From assembly GCF_003217475.1 (NCBI RefSeq), contig NZ_QJSP01000008.1, positions 247,462-311,461 of the forward strand: a stretch of 64,000 bases of DNA, given 5' to 3'. Below, in pieces: positions 1 to 8,738 of the stretch. Each line of letters opens with the position of its first letter. Position 1 is the stretch's first letter. The notes under the pieces are model-generated. The model searched no databases and was not told the DNA's origin. It saw only the letters and a list, made by a program, of their open reading frames with translations. Made by a program: the position numbers and the translations under genes. Origin of the DNA: Williamsia limnetica. Its GTDB lineage: Bacteria; Actinomycetota; Actinomycetes; Mycobacteriales; Mycobacteriaceae.

Positions 1-244
1 CCGCGACCCTTTTTTGGTAGATCTCCTCCCCCTCGATGCCGTCGGGAAACCGCTGAAGGAATGTCGGCCGGTCGCGCAGCGCGTTCAACAGGGCGCCGTC
101 GACTGCGACGGTGCGGTAGTACTCGACCAGATCTCTTTTGCGGCCGCCCTTTTCACCGAGCTGCGGAAAGTAGATCTTGTCAGGGTTGGACAACCGGACG
201 GCGGTGCCGTCGACGTCGAGTTCTTCGGCGGGTGATCTGGCCAT
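1..244 (-). CDS. Primase-polymerase (LigD-Pol/PrimPol-C type), N-terminal part only
   Basis: Only the first 81 codons are present; the gene runs off the left edge of the window. The start ATG overlaps the stop of ligC (TGATG), so the two are probably translationally coupled. Near residue 18 the protein reads LSNPDKIYFPQ, typical of the archaeo-eukaryotic primase-polymerase domain of LigD-like proteins, followed by FLQRFPDGIEGEEIYQKR, also conserved in that family. Such enzymes add nucleotides at DNA ends or gaps before sealing by a ligase. A stand-alone enzyme next to LigC is the arrangement known from mycobacteria. The catalytic Asp motifs lie outside the window, so activity cannot be judged. 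Confidence 0.85.
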   Translation of the reverse strand, partial: MARSPAEELDVDGTAVRLSNPDKIYFPQLGEKGGRKRDLVEYYRTVAVDGALLNALRDRPTFLQRFPDGIEGEEIYQKRVA

Positions 245-1284
245 CAGTCCTGTCCCTCCAATACATCGAACAGGTCGTAGGTCAACGGGACCTCCAGCTG
301 CTCGTAGCCACAACTCTCGGGGTCGCGGTCGGGGCGCCACCGTACGAACTGCACGGTGTGCCGAAAGCGTGGTCCTTCCATCTGGTCGTAACCGACCTCG
401 ACCACCAGCTCGGGCCTGATCGGGATCCACTGCGCAGAACCCTTTTCCTTCCACCTGCTCGGCTCGCCCTCTGCGACGTTGTCGGGGTCCAGTCGCATCG
501 GTTCGAGTAGCTTCTGCAGCTCGATCCGCTTCGCGTCGGAGAACGCACCCGCACCGCCGACCATGCGCAGTTCACCGTCGGCATAAAGCCCGAGGAGCAT
601 CGAGCCCAGTCCGGTGCCGCTCTTGTGGACGCGGTAACCGATCACCACGCAGTCGGCGCTGCGCTTGTGTTTGACCTTGATCATCTCTCGTTTGCCCGGC
701 ACATAGAGTCCATCGAGGCGCTTGCTGACCACACCGTCGAGTCCTGCCCCTTCGAACTCGGAAAACCAGTTCTGCGCCAGATCGGCATCGGTGGTCACCC
801 GGCTCACGCGACAACGTCCTGCACCCGGGATGGCTTCGAGAAGCGCTTCGCGCCGCACCGAGAACGGCTCCTTGGTCAGATCTTTGTCCCGAGTTGCCAG
901 TGCGTCGAAGCCGATGAACATCGCCGGCGTCTGTTCGGCGAGCATGTCGACCCGGGACTTCGCCGGATGGATCCGGATCGAGAGGGCGTCCCAGCTGAGC
1001 CTGCGGACCCCGTCGAACACCGCCTGCACCCCGATCTCGCCGTCGACAACGACCCTGTCCGGCAGCTCTTCTCGCGCCGCCTCGACAAGCTCTGGAAAGT
1101 AGCGCCCCAAGTCCTTGCCCCCGCGGGAGCCGATGACGACCTCATCGCCGTCCCGAAAGATGATCGCCCGGAACCCGTCCCATTTCGGCTCGTGTGACCA
1201 CGCCGAGGCACCCGGATCATTCGGGATCTTCGCAGCCGCTTTGGCCAGCATCGGCGTCACCGGAGGCATCACTGGGAGGTCCAT
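244..1284 (-). CDS. ligC: ATP-dependent DNA ligase LigC
   Basis: A 346-residue ATP-dependent DNA ligase that seals nicks, probably in end-joining or base-excision repair with the adjacent primase-polymerase. The adenylation lysine is K34 in EPKWDGFRA (motif I). VVVDGEIGV near residue 83 is motif III, GLDGVVSKR is motif IV and MIKVKHKR is motif V; an OB-fold C-terminal half follows. The frame is open to a GTG at 1302. I chose the ATG at 1284 because it gives MDLPVMPPVTPMLAK, the usual LigC N-terminus, and has GGAAGGA about 8 bases upstream. It is divergent from gluQ, with start regions only about 35 bases apart. Confidence 0.93.
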   Translation of the reverse strand: MDLPVMPPVTPMLAKAAAKIPNDPGASAWSHEPKWDGFRAIIFRDGDEVVIGSRGGKDLGRYFPELVEAAREELPDRVVVDGEIGVQAVFDGVRRLSWDALSIRIHPAKSRVDMLAEQTPAMFIGFDALATRDKDLTKEPFSVRREALLEAIPGAGRCRVSRVTTDADLAQNWFSEFEGAGLDGVVSKRLDGLYVPGKREMIKVKHKRSADCVVIGYRVHKSGTGLGSMLLGLYADGELRMVGGAGAFSDAKRIELQKLLEPMRLDPDNVAEGEPSRWKEKGSAQWIPIRPELVVEVGYDQMEGPRFRHTVQFVRWRPDRDPESCGYEQLEVPLTYDLFDVLEGQD

Positions 1285-1318
1285 GATGAACCATCCTTCC
1301 ACTTGTAGGGTCGGAACC

Positions 1319-2230
1319 GTGGAAAAACGCCCTGCCGGACGCTACGCACCGTCACCGTCAGGCGACCTGCACCTGGGAAACCTCCGGACTGCCTTGTTGG
1401 CCTGGATGTTTGCACGCACCACCGACCGCGCGTTCATGATGCGGGTGGAGGATCTCGATCGAGTCCGCCCAGGATCGGAGCAGCGACAGCTCGACGATCT
1501 CGCGAAGGTCGGAATCGAGTGGGACTCGCCTGTGATGCGCCAGTCGCAGCGACTGCCCCATTACGACGCCGTCATCAACGACCTCCGCGAGCGCGGGCTG
1601 ACCTACGAGTGCTTCTGCACCCGACGCGAGATCCTGGAAGCACCGAGCGCGCCACACGCCGCGGCGGGCGCCTACCCCGGGACCTGCCGCGATCTGAGTG
1701 CCTCCGCCCGTCAGGCGAAAATCGACGCAGGCCGCCCACCCGCCATCAGACTGCGTTGTGACCGTGACGAGTTCACGGTCGTCGACACCGTCCAGGGTCC
1801 GTATACGGGTGCAATCGACGACTTCGTGCTCCGGCGGGGTGACGGGGTGGTCGCGTACAACCTTGCGGTCGTCATCGATGACGACGCCCAAGGCGTCGAC
1901 CAGGTGGTGCGGGGGGACGATCTGCTCAGCTCGGCACCTCGGCAGAGTTATCTCGCAGACCTGCTGGGCCTTCCGGCCGTCACGTATGCCCACGTACCAC
2001 TGGTACTGAACACCGACGGGAAACGACTGGCCAAGCGGGACGGCGCAGTGACGCTCGAGGACTTGGCGCGCACTGGCGTGGATGCGCAGCAGGTCTTGTC
2101 ACTGATCGCCGAATCCCTGGGACTCGGCGGACCGGGTGAGCGCATCTCAGCACAAACGATGCTCGGCCGGTTCGATCCGCAGACGCTGCCGAAGCATCCG
2201 TGGCGAATCGAACCGGCCGAACTGTGCTGA
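1319..2230 (+). CDS. gluQ: Glutamyl-queuosine tRNA(Asp) synthetase
   Basis: A shortened glutamyl-tRNA-synthetase paralogue (303 residues, no anticodon-binding domain). It should attach glutamate to queuosine at position 34 of tRNA-Asp. The N-terminus has GRYAPSPSGDLHLGNLRTAL, whose HLGN is the HIGH-type ATP site. A zinc-type CFC...Y...C arrangement follows (ECFCTRREI, then AYPGTCRDL), and KRLAKRDGA is the KMSKS-like loop. I use the GTG at 1319. ATG codons at 1283 and 1286 are in frame behind a good GGGAGGT, but would overlap the ligC start region. tgt, which inserts the queuosine base, is 2.1 kb away, so both steps of queuosine use are encoded here. It converges with the next gene, 4 bases apart. 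Confidence 0.9.
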   Translation: MEKRPAGRYAPSPSGDLHLGNLRTALLAWMFARTTDRAFMMRVEDLDRVRPGSEQRQLDDLAKVGIEWDSPVMRQSQRLPHYDAVINDLRERGLTYECFCTRREILEAPSAPHAAAGAYPGTCRDLSASARQAKIDAGRPPAIRLRCDRDEFTVVDTVQGPYTGAIDDFVLRRGDGVVAYNLAVVIDDDAQGVDQVVRGDDLLSSAPRQSYLADLLGLPAVTYAHVPLVLNTDGKRLAKRDGAVTLEDLARTGVDAQQVLSLIAESLGLGGPGERISAQTMLGRFDPQTLPKHPWRIEPAELC

Positions 2231-2234
2231 GGAG

Positions 2235-3188
2235 TCAGGCGGCTACGGGAGCCACCGGTCCACCGGTGAGCACGCGGTATGCGTAGACACCGGCCAGCAA
2301 GGTGACCGGGATGGTGACGAGCAGGCCGACGAGGCACAGGATGGCCCCGCCGATGTTCAACAGCACGCAAACCAGTGCAAGTGGGAGAAGCTGGCCCACA
2401 TTCTCCGTCGTCAACTTGAAACTCGCCTTGATCGCAGCGATCGGATCGAGGTCACGATCGATCACGAACGTCAGCGAGTACCAGAGCAGATAACCGGTGA
2501 TGAGGACCGGAAGGAAACAGAGGATGAACGCGACCGCGTTGATCAATCCGACCAGGATGGCGACGCCGAAAACCGGGGCCAGGGCCTTGAATCGGAAGAA
2601 GTCGCCGAAACCCGGCTTGACACCGTCGGTTTCGCTGAGCGCACCGCGGGTGAACGCCGCCTGGAAGATGATCGACACGATGACCGACACCAGCGACCCG
2701 ATGATGCTGAGGAGCGAGAAGCTGGCGGATACGGTCAGATCGTCCGAGTTGGTGTATCTGTCCCAGCTGAACGCCGCATTGATCACGCCCGACACCACGA
2801 CGGCGATCAGGCACATGCCGATCCAGACGCCGGCGTTGCCCTTGAAGCGTGCCCAGCCGTAGCCGAGCGCGTCACCGACGCTCACCGTGGCCGGCTGACC
2901 CCCGAAACCCGGCTGACCAGCGAATCCCGGCTGACCCGGACCGCCGTACGGCGGTGGCGGTGGGAATCCGCCCGGCCCCTGTCCGGGCGGCGGGTAACCG
3001 CCGGCCGGCGGCGGGTAGCTGCCCTGAGGCGGTGGGTAGTTGCCCTGCGGCGGTGGATAGCTCCCTTGCGGGGGTGGGTAATTGCCGCCCTGCTGCGGAT
3101 AGCCACCGGGCGGTGGTGGCGGCGGGTTCGAGCCATCCGGCTTGTTCAGAGTCGGACCGTCGTCATTCGGGGGTTCGTTGCTGGTCAT
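2235..3188 (-). CDS. Polytopic membrane protein with Pro/Gly/Tyr-rich N-terminal tail
   Basis: A 317-residue protein of unknown function. Residues 1-100 are low complexity, rich in Pro, Gly, Gln and Tyr, with a repeated seven-residue unit of the form (N/S)YPPPQG. The rest is strongly hydrophobic, with about five to six membrane segments (for example around VWIGMCLIAVVVSGVI and FGVAILVGLINAVAFILCF). It resembles actinobacterial integral membrane proteins with proline-rich tails; I do not assign a function. The frame is open to 3278, but the ATG at 3188 has AGGAAG about 6 bases upstream and starts the tail cleanly. The divergently placed RDD protein carries the same type of tail. Confidence 0.85.
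   Translation of the reverse strand: MTSNEPPNDDGPTLNKPDGSNPPPPPPGGYPQQGGNYPPPQGSYPPPQGNYPPPQGSYPPPAGGYPPPGQGPGGFPPPPPYGGPGQPGFAGQPGFGGQPATVSVGDALGYGWARFKGNAGVWIGMCLIAVVVSGVINAAFSWDRYTNSDDLTVSASFSLLSIIGSLVSVIVSIIFQAAFTRGALSETDGVKPGFGDFFRFKALAPVFGVAILVGLINAVAFILCFLPVLITGYLLWYSLTFVIDRDLDPIAAIKASFKLTTENVGQLLPLALVCVLLNIGGAILCLVGLLVTIPVTLLAGVYAYRVLTGGPVAPVAA
3009..3093 (-). repeat. 21-bp tandem repeat encoding (N/S)YPPPQG units
   Basis: Four imperfect 21-bp units in phase with the reading frame of the membrane protein encode NYPPPQG, SYPPPQG, NYPPPQG and SYPPPAG. Differences are mostly synonymous or N/S swaps, which suggests duplication with selection on the peptide. Such in-frame arrays can change copy number between strains. 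Confidence 0.8.
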
Positions 3189-3651
3189 CAAGACTTCCTG
3201 TGTCGTTGTCGCTGCAATGCAGCTGCCGGCCGGGCCACAGGATGTGCCCCGAGCACGCGATAACCATATCGGCCACACGCCGAACGGCAGGCGCGAAAAG
3301 CTCTTCGAGCCGGTCCCTTTCGCTAACGGAGCCCGCGCCCAGGGCCCGAACCGATCGGCCTAGGGCATTTTCTCGCCCGTGAAGTCATTCGGACAACAGA
3401 ACTTCACCGGCATTCGGTTCACGGCGCGAATAACCGCACTCGGCCACCGCACCGGCGGATGTGGGGCGGACGCCAGACCGCCTCACCAGCACTTACGCCG
3501 ATGATGATGCTGCCTCAGGGTTGACGAACACCACGTCCCTGGGGCGCTCCCGGGCACGAATCCGGAGGCATCGCAGGGTTGTCCGGTTTACACTCACACC
3601 ACACATCGGCGAACCGCGGAGCAGCGACTTCGCGTGAGAGGATCACACGAC
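3189..3651. other. Gene-free divergent intergenic region
   Basis: 463 bases between two divergent genes. I see no convincing coding frame; short frames on both strands have weak starts. It must hold both promoters. A 7-bp inverted repeat, GTGAAGT at 3379-3385 and ACTTCAC at 3401-3407, is the only clear dyad and could bind a regulator, but this is weak. A good GAGAGGA precedes the RDD gene start. Confidence 0.5.
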
Positions 3652-4350
3652 ATGAGTGGACCGCAGTACCCAGGCCCCGACCCCACGAATCCCGCCGGCA
3701 ATCCCCAAGGCCCGGATCTGGGCAAGGGCGGGCCGGCAGGTCCGCCCCCCGGTGCTTATCCGCCACCGCCGCAGGGCAACTACCCGCCACCGCAGGGCAG
3801 CTACCCGCCGCCCCCACAGCAGGGAGGGTTCCCGCCCCCGGCCCCGCCGGTGAACGCCGGACAGTACGGACAGCCCGGCGCCGTTGCCGGTGTCGGCGAG
3901 ACGGCAGGCCTCGGGGTTCGCTTCGGAGCCCGTGTCATCGACTCGCTTGTGGTCGGCATTCCGGTCTACGTCATCAACCTGGTGCTGTTCTGGTCGGCGC
4001 CATGGGTCGTGGCACTGCTCGTCTCGATCGTGCTCGCGTTCGCCGGTTTCCTCTACTTCGTGTACTTCGAGACGCAGAAGCAGGGCACCACCGTCGGTAA
4101 GAAGCTGCTCAAACTCAAGGTCGTCGGCGCTCAGGGCGGGGTGCCGACAACGGACGAATCAGCCAAGCGCAACAGCTGGATGCTGCTCGGCGTCCTGTCG
4201 TCGCTGCCGATCATCTTCCTCGGGTTCATCTTCGGCCTCATCTGGCTGGGTCTGGTGATCGCCATCGCCGTCACCATCAATGGTGACCCCCGGAACCAGG
4301 GCTGGCACGACAAGTTCGCCGGCGGAACCACCGTCGTCCGCACCGGATAG
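3652..4350 (+). CDS. RDD family membrane protein with Pro/Gly/Tyr-rich N-terminal tail
   Basis: A 232-residue protein. Residues 1-75 are a Pro/Gly/Gln/Tyr-rich tail with QGNYPPPQGSYPPP-type repeats. The remainder is an RDD domain: the first segment reads GLGVRFGARVIDSLVVGIPVY with the conserved Arg and Asp, and KQGTTVGKKLLKLKVVG matches the usual inter-helix loop. RDD proteins are small membrane proteins, some linked to ion exchange, but most have no proven role. The ATG at 3652 is preceded by GAGAGGA about 11 bases upstream. The stop lies one base from the stop of the convergent tgt gene. Confidence 0.9.
   Translation: MSGPQYPGPDPTNPAGNPQGPDLGKGGPAGPPPGAYPPPPQGNYPPPQGSYPPPPQQGGFPPPAPPVNAGQYGQPGAVAGVGETAGLGVRFGARVIDSLVVGIPVYVINLVLFWSAPWVVALLVSIVLAFAGFLYFVYFETQKQGTTVGKKLLKLKVVGAQGGVPTTDESAKRNSWMLLGVLSSLPIIFLGFIFGLIWLGLVIAIAVTINGDPRNQGWHDKFAGGTTVVRTG
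3757..3822 (+). repeat. Pro-rich in-frame repeat in the RDD protein tail
   Basis: DNA units encoding YPPPPQGN, YPPPQGS and YPPPPQQ follow one another in frame. They encode the same motif as the array at 3009-3093 on the opposite strand, in the neighbouring membrane protein. Confidence 0.7.
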
Positions 4351-4351
4351 T

Positions 4352-5614
4352 TCACGCCTTCTCGGCACCCGCGTAGTACCGGCGAAGGAACTCGTCCCGG
4401 TACTCGTAGTAGGTGCCATCGATGATGGCCTGGCGGGCCCGCTCCACCAACGTCACGATGAAATGTTCATTGTGGATGGTGCACAGCGTGGCCGCCAGGC
4501 CTTCTTTGGCTTTGAAGAGATGATGGATGTAGGCGCGGGTGTATTGCGTTGTGTAGTTGTCCATCTCAGGGTCCAGCGGCCTGAAGTCGCGGCGGAATCG
4601 ACTATTTGTGACGTTGTAGCGACCATCGAGTGAATAAATCGCCCCGTTGCGCGCCACCCGCGACGGCGACACACAGTCGAAGGTGTCGATGCCACTTTCG
4701 ATCGCGGTGAAGATGTCGTCGGGTTCACTGATACCCAGCAGATGCCGCGCTTTGTCCTCCGGCAGTTCTTCGTTGACCCAGCGGACGATCGTCCCCAGGT
4801 TCTGCTTTTCCAGCGCGCCCCCGATGCCGTAGCCGCCGAAACCCCGCCCGCCCTCGGCGACGTCGATGTCGCTCATCGCCCTCAGGTCACGGGCCGCCTT
4901 GCGGCGCAGGTCCTCGTACTGGGCCCCTTGGATCACACCCCACAGCGACTGCACCGGCCGGTGAGCACGTGCCGCGGTGAGCCGATTGTGCTCGGCCAGA
5001 CAGCGAATCGCCCACAACCGGGTGCGCTCGAGCGAGGTCTCCTGATAGGCACGGGTATTCATCAACGTGGTCAGCTCATCGAACCCGAAGATGATGTCGG
5101 CACCGAGTTGGTGCTGGATCTGCATCGATATCTCGGGAGTGAACCGGTGGGTGGACCCGTCCAGATGCGACTTGAAGGTGACGCCGTCGTCGTCCACCCT
5201 GGCCAGGCGCTCCTTGCCCTCGGCAATCACCTCGTCGTTCTGCATACCGGTGACGTCCATGGCGATGACCTTCTTGAACCCGGCACCGAGCGACATCACC
5301 TGAAATCCACCGCTGTCGGTATAGGTGGGTCCGGGCCAGTTCATGAACTTCCCGAGCCCACCCGCCTCATCGATGATGTCCGGGCCCGGCTGCAGGTACA
5401 GGTGATACGCGTTGGCGAGCACCGCCTGCGCCCCCAGGTCGCGCACGGCCTCGGGTACAACCGTTTTCACGGTCGCCTTGGTACCGACCGGCACGAAGGC
5501 GGGGGTGTTGATCTGACCGTGCGGGGTGCTGATCACCCCCGTACGGCCGAGGGTGCCAGACAAAGAGGTCCCGACCGTAAATGTACGGTCGGGACCTTGA
5601 TCGGTATCACTCAC
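4352..5614 (-). CDS. tgt: tRNA-guanine(34) transglycosylase, zinc-site cysteines absent
   Basis: A 420-residue enzyme that exchanges guanine-34 in GUN-anticodon tRNAs for a 7-deazaguanine base in queuosine formation. Family motifs are clear: TDSGGFQVMSLG, GVIQGAQYEDLR, and GIDTFDCVSPSRVARNG with the nucleophile Asp. At residues 351-356, where bacterial enzymes have the zinc-binding CxCxxC (usually PECDCYTC), this protein reads PEMDNYTT, so all three cysteines are lost; the histidine ligand near residue 381 (TIHNEH) remains. I chose the GTG at 5614 (VSDTDQ); the open frame extends to 5662. gluQ is nearby, but no queuosine synthesis genes are visible, so the base may be salvaged or made elsewhere. 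Confidence 0.92.
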   Translation of the reverse strand: MSDTDQGPDRTFTVGTSLSGTLGRTGVISTPHGQINTPAFVPVGTKATVKTVVPEAVRDLGAQAVLANAYHLYLQPGPDIIDEAGGLGKFMNWPGPTYTDSGGFQVMSLGAGFKKVIAMDVTGMQNDEVIAEGKERLARVDDDGVTFKSHLDGSTHRFTPEISMQIQHQLGADIIFGFDELTTLMNTRAYQETSLERTRLWAIRCLAEHNRLTAARAHRPVQSLWGVIQGAQYEDLRRKAARDLRAMSDIDVAEGGRGFGGYGIGGALEKQNLGTIVRWVNEELPEDKARHLLGISEPDDIFTAIESGIDTFDCVSPSRVARNGAIYSLDGRYNVTNSRFRRDFRPLDPEMDNYTTQYTRAYIHHLFKAKEGLAATLCTIHNEHFIVTLVERARQAIIDGTYYEYRDEFLRRYYAGAEKA

Positions 5615-5666
5615 CGATGCATCTTCCCAGTCAGTGGCCCTGCCCGGCAAAACGCTCGGCAATCGA

Positions 5667-8015
5667 TCAGACCTTCAATGCCTCTCGCTCGTCCGACGCC
5701 TCCTGCTCAGCGGCGAGGGTCTTGTTCAGCTTCTCGCCTTCGATGTCGACGTTCGGCAAGATCTTGTCCAGCCACTTCGGCAGCCACCACGCCTTGTCGC
5801 CGAGCATGGCGAGCACTGCCGGGATCAGGGTCATCCGGACGATGAAGGCGTCGAAGACCACTGCCACGGCGAGCGCGAAACCGATCGCCTTGATGAACAC
5901 CATGTCCTGCAGCATGAACGCTGCGAACACCGAGATCATGATGGCTGCAGCGGCAGCGACCACCCGAGACGAGTGACTGAACCCGCTGATCACAGCCTCC
6001 TTGGCCGGCGTTCCGTGTATGTACGCCTCACGCATTCGACTCACCAGGAACACCTGGTAGTCCATCGCGAGACCGAACACGATGCCGATCAGGATGATGG
6101 GCAGGAAGCTGACCAGCGGTTGTGGGTTGCCCACCAGACCGAAGTCACCGTTGGTGAAGATCGCCACCGTGGCGCCGAAGGTCGCACCGATGCTGAGCAA
6201 GAAGCCCAGCGCGGCGGTGAGCGGAACCAGGATCGACCGGAAGACGATCATCAACAGGATGAAGGCCAGCCCGACCACGACGATCAGGTACGGGATGAGC
6301 GCCGAGGACAACTGGTCCGACACGTCGATCTCGATGGCGGTCTGACCGGTCACGCCGTAGGTCAGGCCGGTGTCGTCGGCGACACTCGACTCGAGCCCAC
6401 GCAGATCCTTCACCAACTGCTGGGTGGCATCGTCGCCGGAGGCGCTGGCCGGGAGCACCGAGATGATCGCGGTGTCTTTCGCCTCGTTGAGGTCTCCCGG
6501 GCTGATCATCGCGGTGGCGACATCATCGACGCCCTTGATCTGGTTCACGAGGCCGTCGAAGGCCTCGATCCGCTGGCCTTCGTCGGCGATACCGCTGCCG
6601 TCGGCGACCACCACGAACGGGTTGTTCTGGCCCGGACCGAAGCCCTCGGCCACCAAATCGTAGGCCTTGCGCTGAGTGGTGCTCGGATCTCCGTTGCCGT
6701 CGTTCGGCAGGCCGAGCTTGAGTCCACCGATCGGGATGGCGAGCAAGCCGAGGATCACGATCGACCCGATCACGAAGATCGCGGGACGCTTGACGACCTG
6801 GTTCACCCAGCGCTGACCGTTGTGGCGACGGGCCGGGTCGTGCGGCGTGACGTCCGGCGGGTTGAGGAACTTGAGCCGTCCGGCGAACACCTTGTTGCCG
6901 AAGACACCCAGGATCGCGGGCAGCAGGGTAAGTGCCACCAACACGGCCACCAACACGGTGCCGGCAGCAGCCAGACCCATGGCGGTCAGGAACGGGATGT
7001 TCACGATGAACAGGGCCGCAAGCGCGATGAACACGGTCGCACCGGCGAAAACGACTGCCGAACCCGCTGTGCCCACGGCCTTTCCGGCCGCTTCGGCGCG
7101 GCTCTTCGAGGTGTGCACCTCATGCCGGTACCGCGAGACGATGAACAGGGCGTAGTCGATACCGACGGCCAGTCCGATCATCGTCGCGAGGATCGGGGTC
7201 TCCGAGCTCAGGTCGAAGAAGAACGTCGCCGCGGTGACACCGAGCATTCCGATGATGACGCCGACGAGTGCGGTGATCAGTGGCATGCCCCAGGCCACGA
7301 GCGAGGCGAAGGTCAGGATCATCACGATCGCGCCGACGCCCATACCGATCAGTTCGGAGGTGAACCCGATCGCCGGCTGCGGCAACGCCGTACCCGACAT
7401 CTCGACCGTCAGACCGCTGGCCCGCGCCGAGTTCGCCACGTCCTCCATCTGGGTGTGTGCTGTGGAGGAGACATCTGCTGCCGCCTCGACGTCGAAGGCC
7501 GCTCCGAGTTGAGCGATGGTTGCATCTTGGTTGATCGGTGAACTGGCCTGCGCATCAGCCTCGGCCGATGCGGGCGACTTCCCGAACGTCTGTTCTTGGT
7601 ACTCGATCACCGCGTCGCGGCCGGGACCCGGATTGTCCTTCGTTCCATAGGTGTCGAACGGATTCGCGATCGACTCCTCGGGGGCCTTCGCTTTGTCGAA
7701 CTGCTTCATCTGCTCGACCATGGTGTTGATCGCAGCCTGATATTGCGGCTCGGTCAGGTTCGCACCGGCAGGAGCCTTGATGACGTACTTGACCGAGACG
7801 TTCTCGTCGAATTTCGGCTTCTCCGGAAAGGCCTCGACCATCTGGGTCTGTGCCTTCTCCGAGGGGATGCCCGGGATCGAGAAGCTCTCGGATGTGGGCT
7901 TCGACAGCGTCGCGGCGGCGACTCCCATCCCGACCAGCACCAGCAACCAGATCGCGATCATCTTGAATTTGTTCAAATAGGCCCACTTGCCTATTCGATA
8001 GAGATATGTGGCCAC
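5667..8015 (-). CDS. MMPL/RND family exporter
   Basis: A 782-residue RND-type membrane transporter of the MMPL family. A first membrane segment (MIAIWLLVLVGMGVAAATL) is followed by a large extracytoplasmic domain, a block of membrane helices, a second extracytoplasmic domain and a second helix block. The proton-relay helices carry GIDYALFIVSRYRHE and GLAMDYQVFLVSRMRE, diagnostic for MMPL proteins. Substrates are typically lipids or hydrophobic compounds. A TetR regulator gene sits 66 bases upstream on the same strand, so the exporter is probably repressed by it. No MmpS partner is adjacent. An uninterrupted 635-codon frame on the opposite strand is a shadow of the high GC content. Confidence 0.92.
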   Translation of the reverse strand: MATYLYRIGKWAYLNKFKMIAIWLLVLVGMGVAAATLSKPTSESFSIPGIPSEKAQTQMVEAFPEKPKFDENVSVKYVIKAPAGANLTEPQYQAAINTMVEQMKQFDKAKAPEESIANPFDTYGTKDNPGPGRDAVIEYQEQTFGKSPASAEADAQASSPINQDATIAQLGAAFDVEAAADVSSTAHTQMEDVANSARASGLTVEMSGTALPQPAIGFTSELIGMGVGAIVMILTFASLVAWGMPLITALVGVIIGMLGVTAATFFFDLSSETPILATMIGLAVGIDYALFIVSRYRHEVHTSKSRAEAAGKAVGTAGSAVVFAGATVFIALAALFIVNIPFLTAMGLAAAGTVLVAVLVALTLLPAILGVFGNKVFAGRLKFLNPPDVTPHDPARRHNGQRWVNQVVKRPAIFVIGSIVILGLLAIPIGGLKLGLPNDGNGDPSTTQRKAYDLVAEGFGPGQNNPFVVVADGSGIADEGQRIEAFDGLVNQIKGVDDVATAMISPGDLNEAKDTAIISVLPASASGDDATQQLVKDLRGLESSVADDTGLTYGVTGQTAIEIDVSDQLSSALIPYLIVVVGLAFILLMIVFRSILVPLTAALGFLLSIGATFGATVAIFTNGDFGLVGNPQPLVSFLPIILIGIVFGLAMDYQVFLVSRMREAYIHGTPAKEAVISGFSHSSRVVAAAAAIMISVFAAFMLQDMVFIKAIGFALAVAVVFDAFIVRMTLIPAVLAMLGDKAWWLPKWLDKILPNVDIEGEKLNKTLAAEQEASDEREALKV

Positions 8016-8081
8016 GTGCTGGTCCTTCCGTTCAGGTTTGTTCGGGGAGGTTGTCGTCGACGCCGCAGATGCGACGATCGG

Positions 8082-8738
8082 TCAGTTGTGTGCCGGCACC
8101 GGGCCGCCCAGTCCGCTCTTGGTCATGCGAAATGCCTCGCCGAGGAACTGCCGCAGGTCGCCGTCCCTGTCGACGCCGTGCGCCGTCTGCGTACCGACGC
8201 AGCCGGTGTCGATGTCCTCTGTCCACATCTCCAGCGCTACCCGCAGCGTGCACAACGCGTTCGTGAAGACAAGCCGCTCGAACAGTCCGAGTTCGGTGGT
8301 CTGACCGCGAGTGCTCAGGACTTCCTCGAACCGGTCCTTTTGCACGCTGACCATCGCGTCGCTGTGCTTGTGCTCGGCCAACGCCGGGTCGCTTTCGAGC
8401 AGCCGGATCAGCGTCATGAACTGGCCCGCTTCTGCCTCCGGGTCACAGGCGATCTCGGTGAGGGCGTATTCGACCACGTCCCAGAGGTTGTCGTCGGACG
8501 GACGCGACTCGATGAGGTCGGCCATGCGATCGAGCATGACGCCGACGAAGTAGATCAGCGCATCGTCTTTGCCCGAGAAGTAGTTGTGGAAGGTTCTCGT
8601 CGAAACACCCTCTTCTGCTGCGACCGTGTCGACAGAGACCGACTCGAGTCCGCCATCCGCCGCGTGACGAAGTACCGCGGTCGCCAAGGCCAGCCGGGTG
8701 GCTGCCTTCTTCGATTCACGTAGACCCATCTGTTGCAT
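8082..8738 (-). CDS. TetR family transcriptional regulator
   Basis: A 218-residue regulator. The N-terminal helix-turn-helix spans roughly residues 10-60 (VSVDTVAAEEGVSTRTFHNY, then F-SGKDDAL), typical of TetR proteins. The ligand domain is unassigned. It lies directly upstream of the MMPL exporter in the same direction and probably autoregulates an operon with it. A second in-frame ATG (MGLRESK) lies 9 bases inside; neither has a strong ribosome binding site. Repeated CATGCAA elements lie just upstream and one reaches the start codon. Confidence 0.9.
   Translation of the reverse strand: MQQMGLRESKKAATRLALATAVLRHAADGGLESVSVDTVAAEEGVSTRTFHNYFSGKDDALIYFVGVMLDRMADLIESRPSDDNLWDVVEYALTEIACDPEAEAGQFMTLIRLLESDPALAEHKHSDAMVSVQKDRFEEVLSTRGQTTELGLFERLVFTNALCTLRVALEMWTEDIDTGCVGTQTAHGVDRDGDLRQFLGEAFRMTKSGLGGPVPAHN

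Noticed and set aside
1283..1319. Starts of gluQ at ATG 1283/1286 with GGGAGGT
   Set aside because: The site is the reverse complement of the ligC codons for Asp-Leu-Pro, so it may be fortuitous. The GTG at 1319 avoids overlap with the ligC start. The choice remains open.
5634..7541. A 635-codon open frame on the plus strand across the MMPL gene
   Set aside because: It is antisense to a clear MMPL protein, has His/Arg/Asp-rich non-protein composition, and arises from the GC-rich third positions of the real gene.
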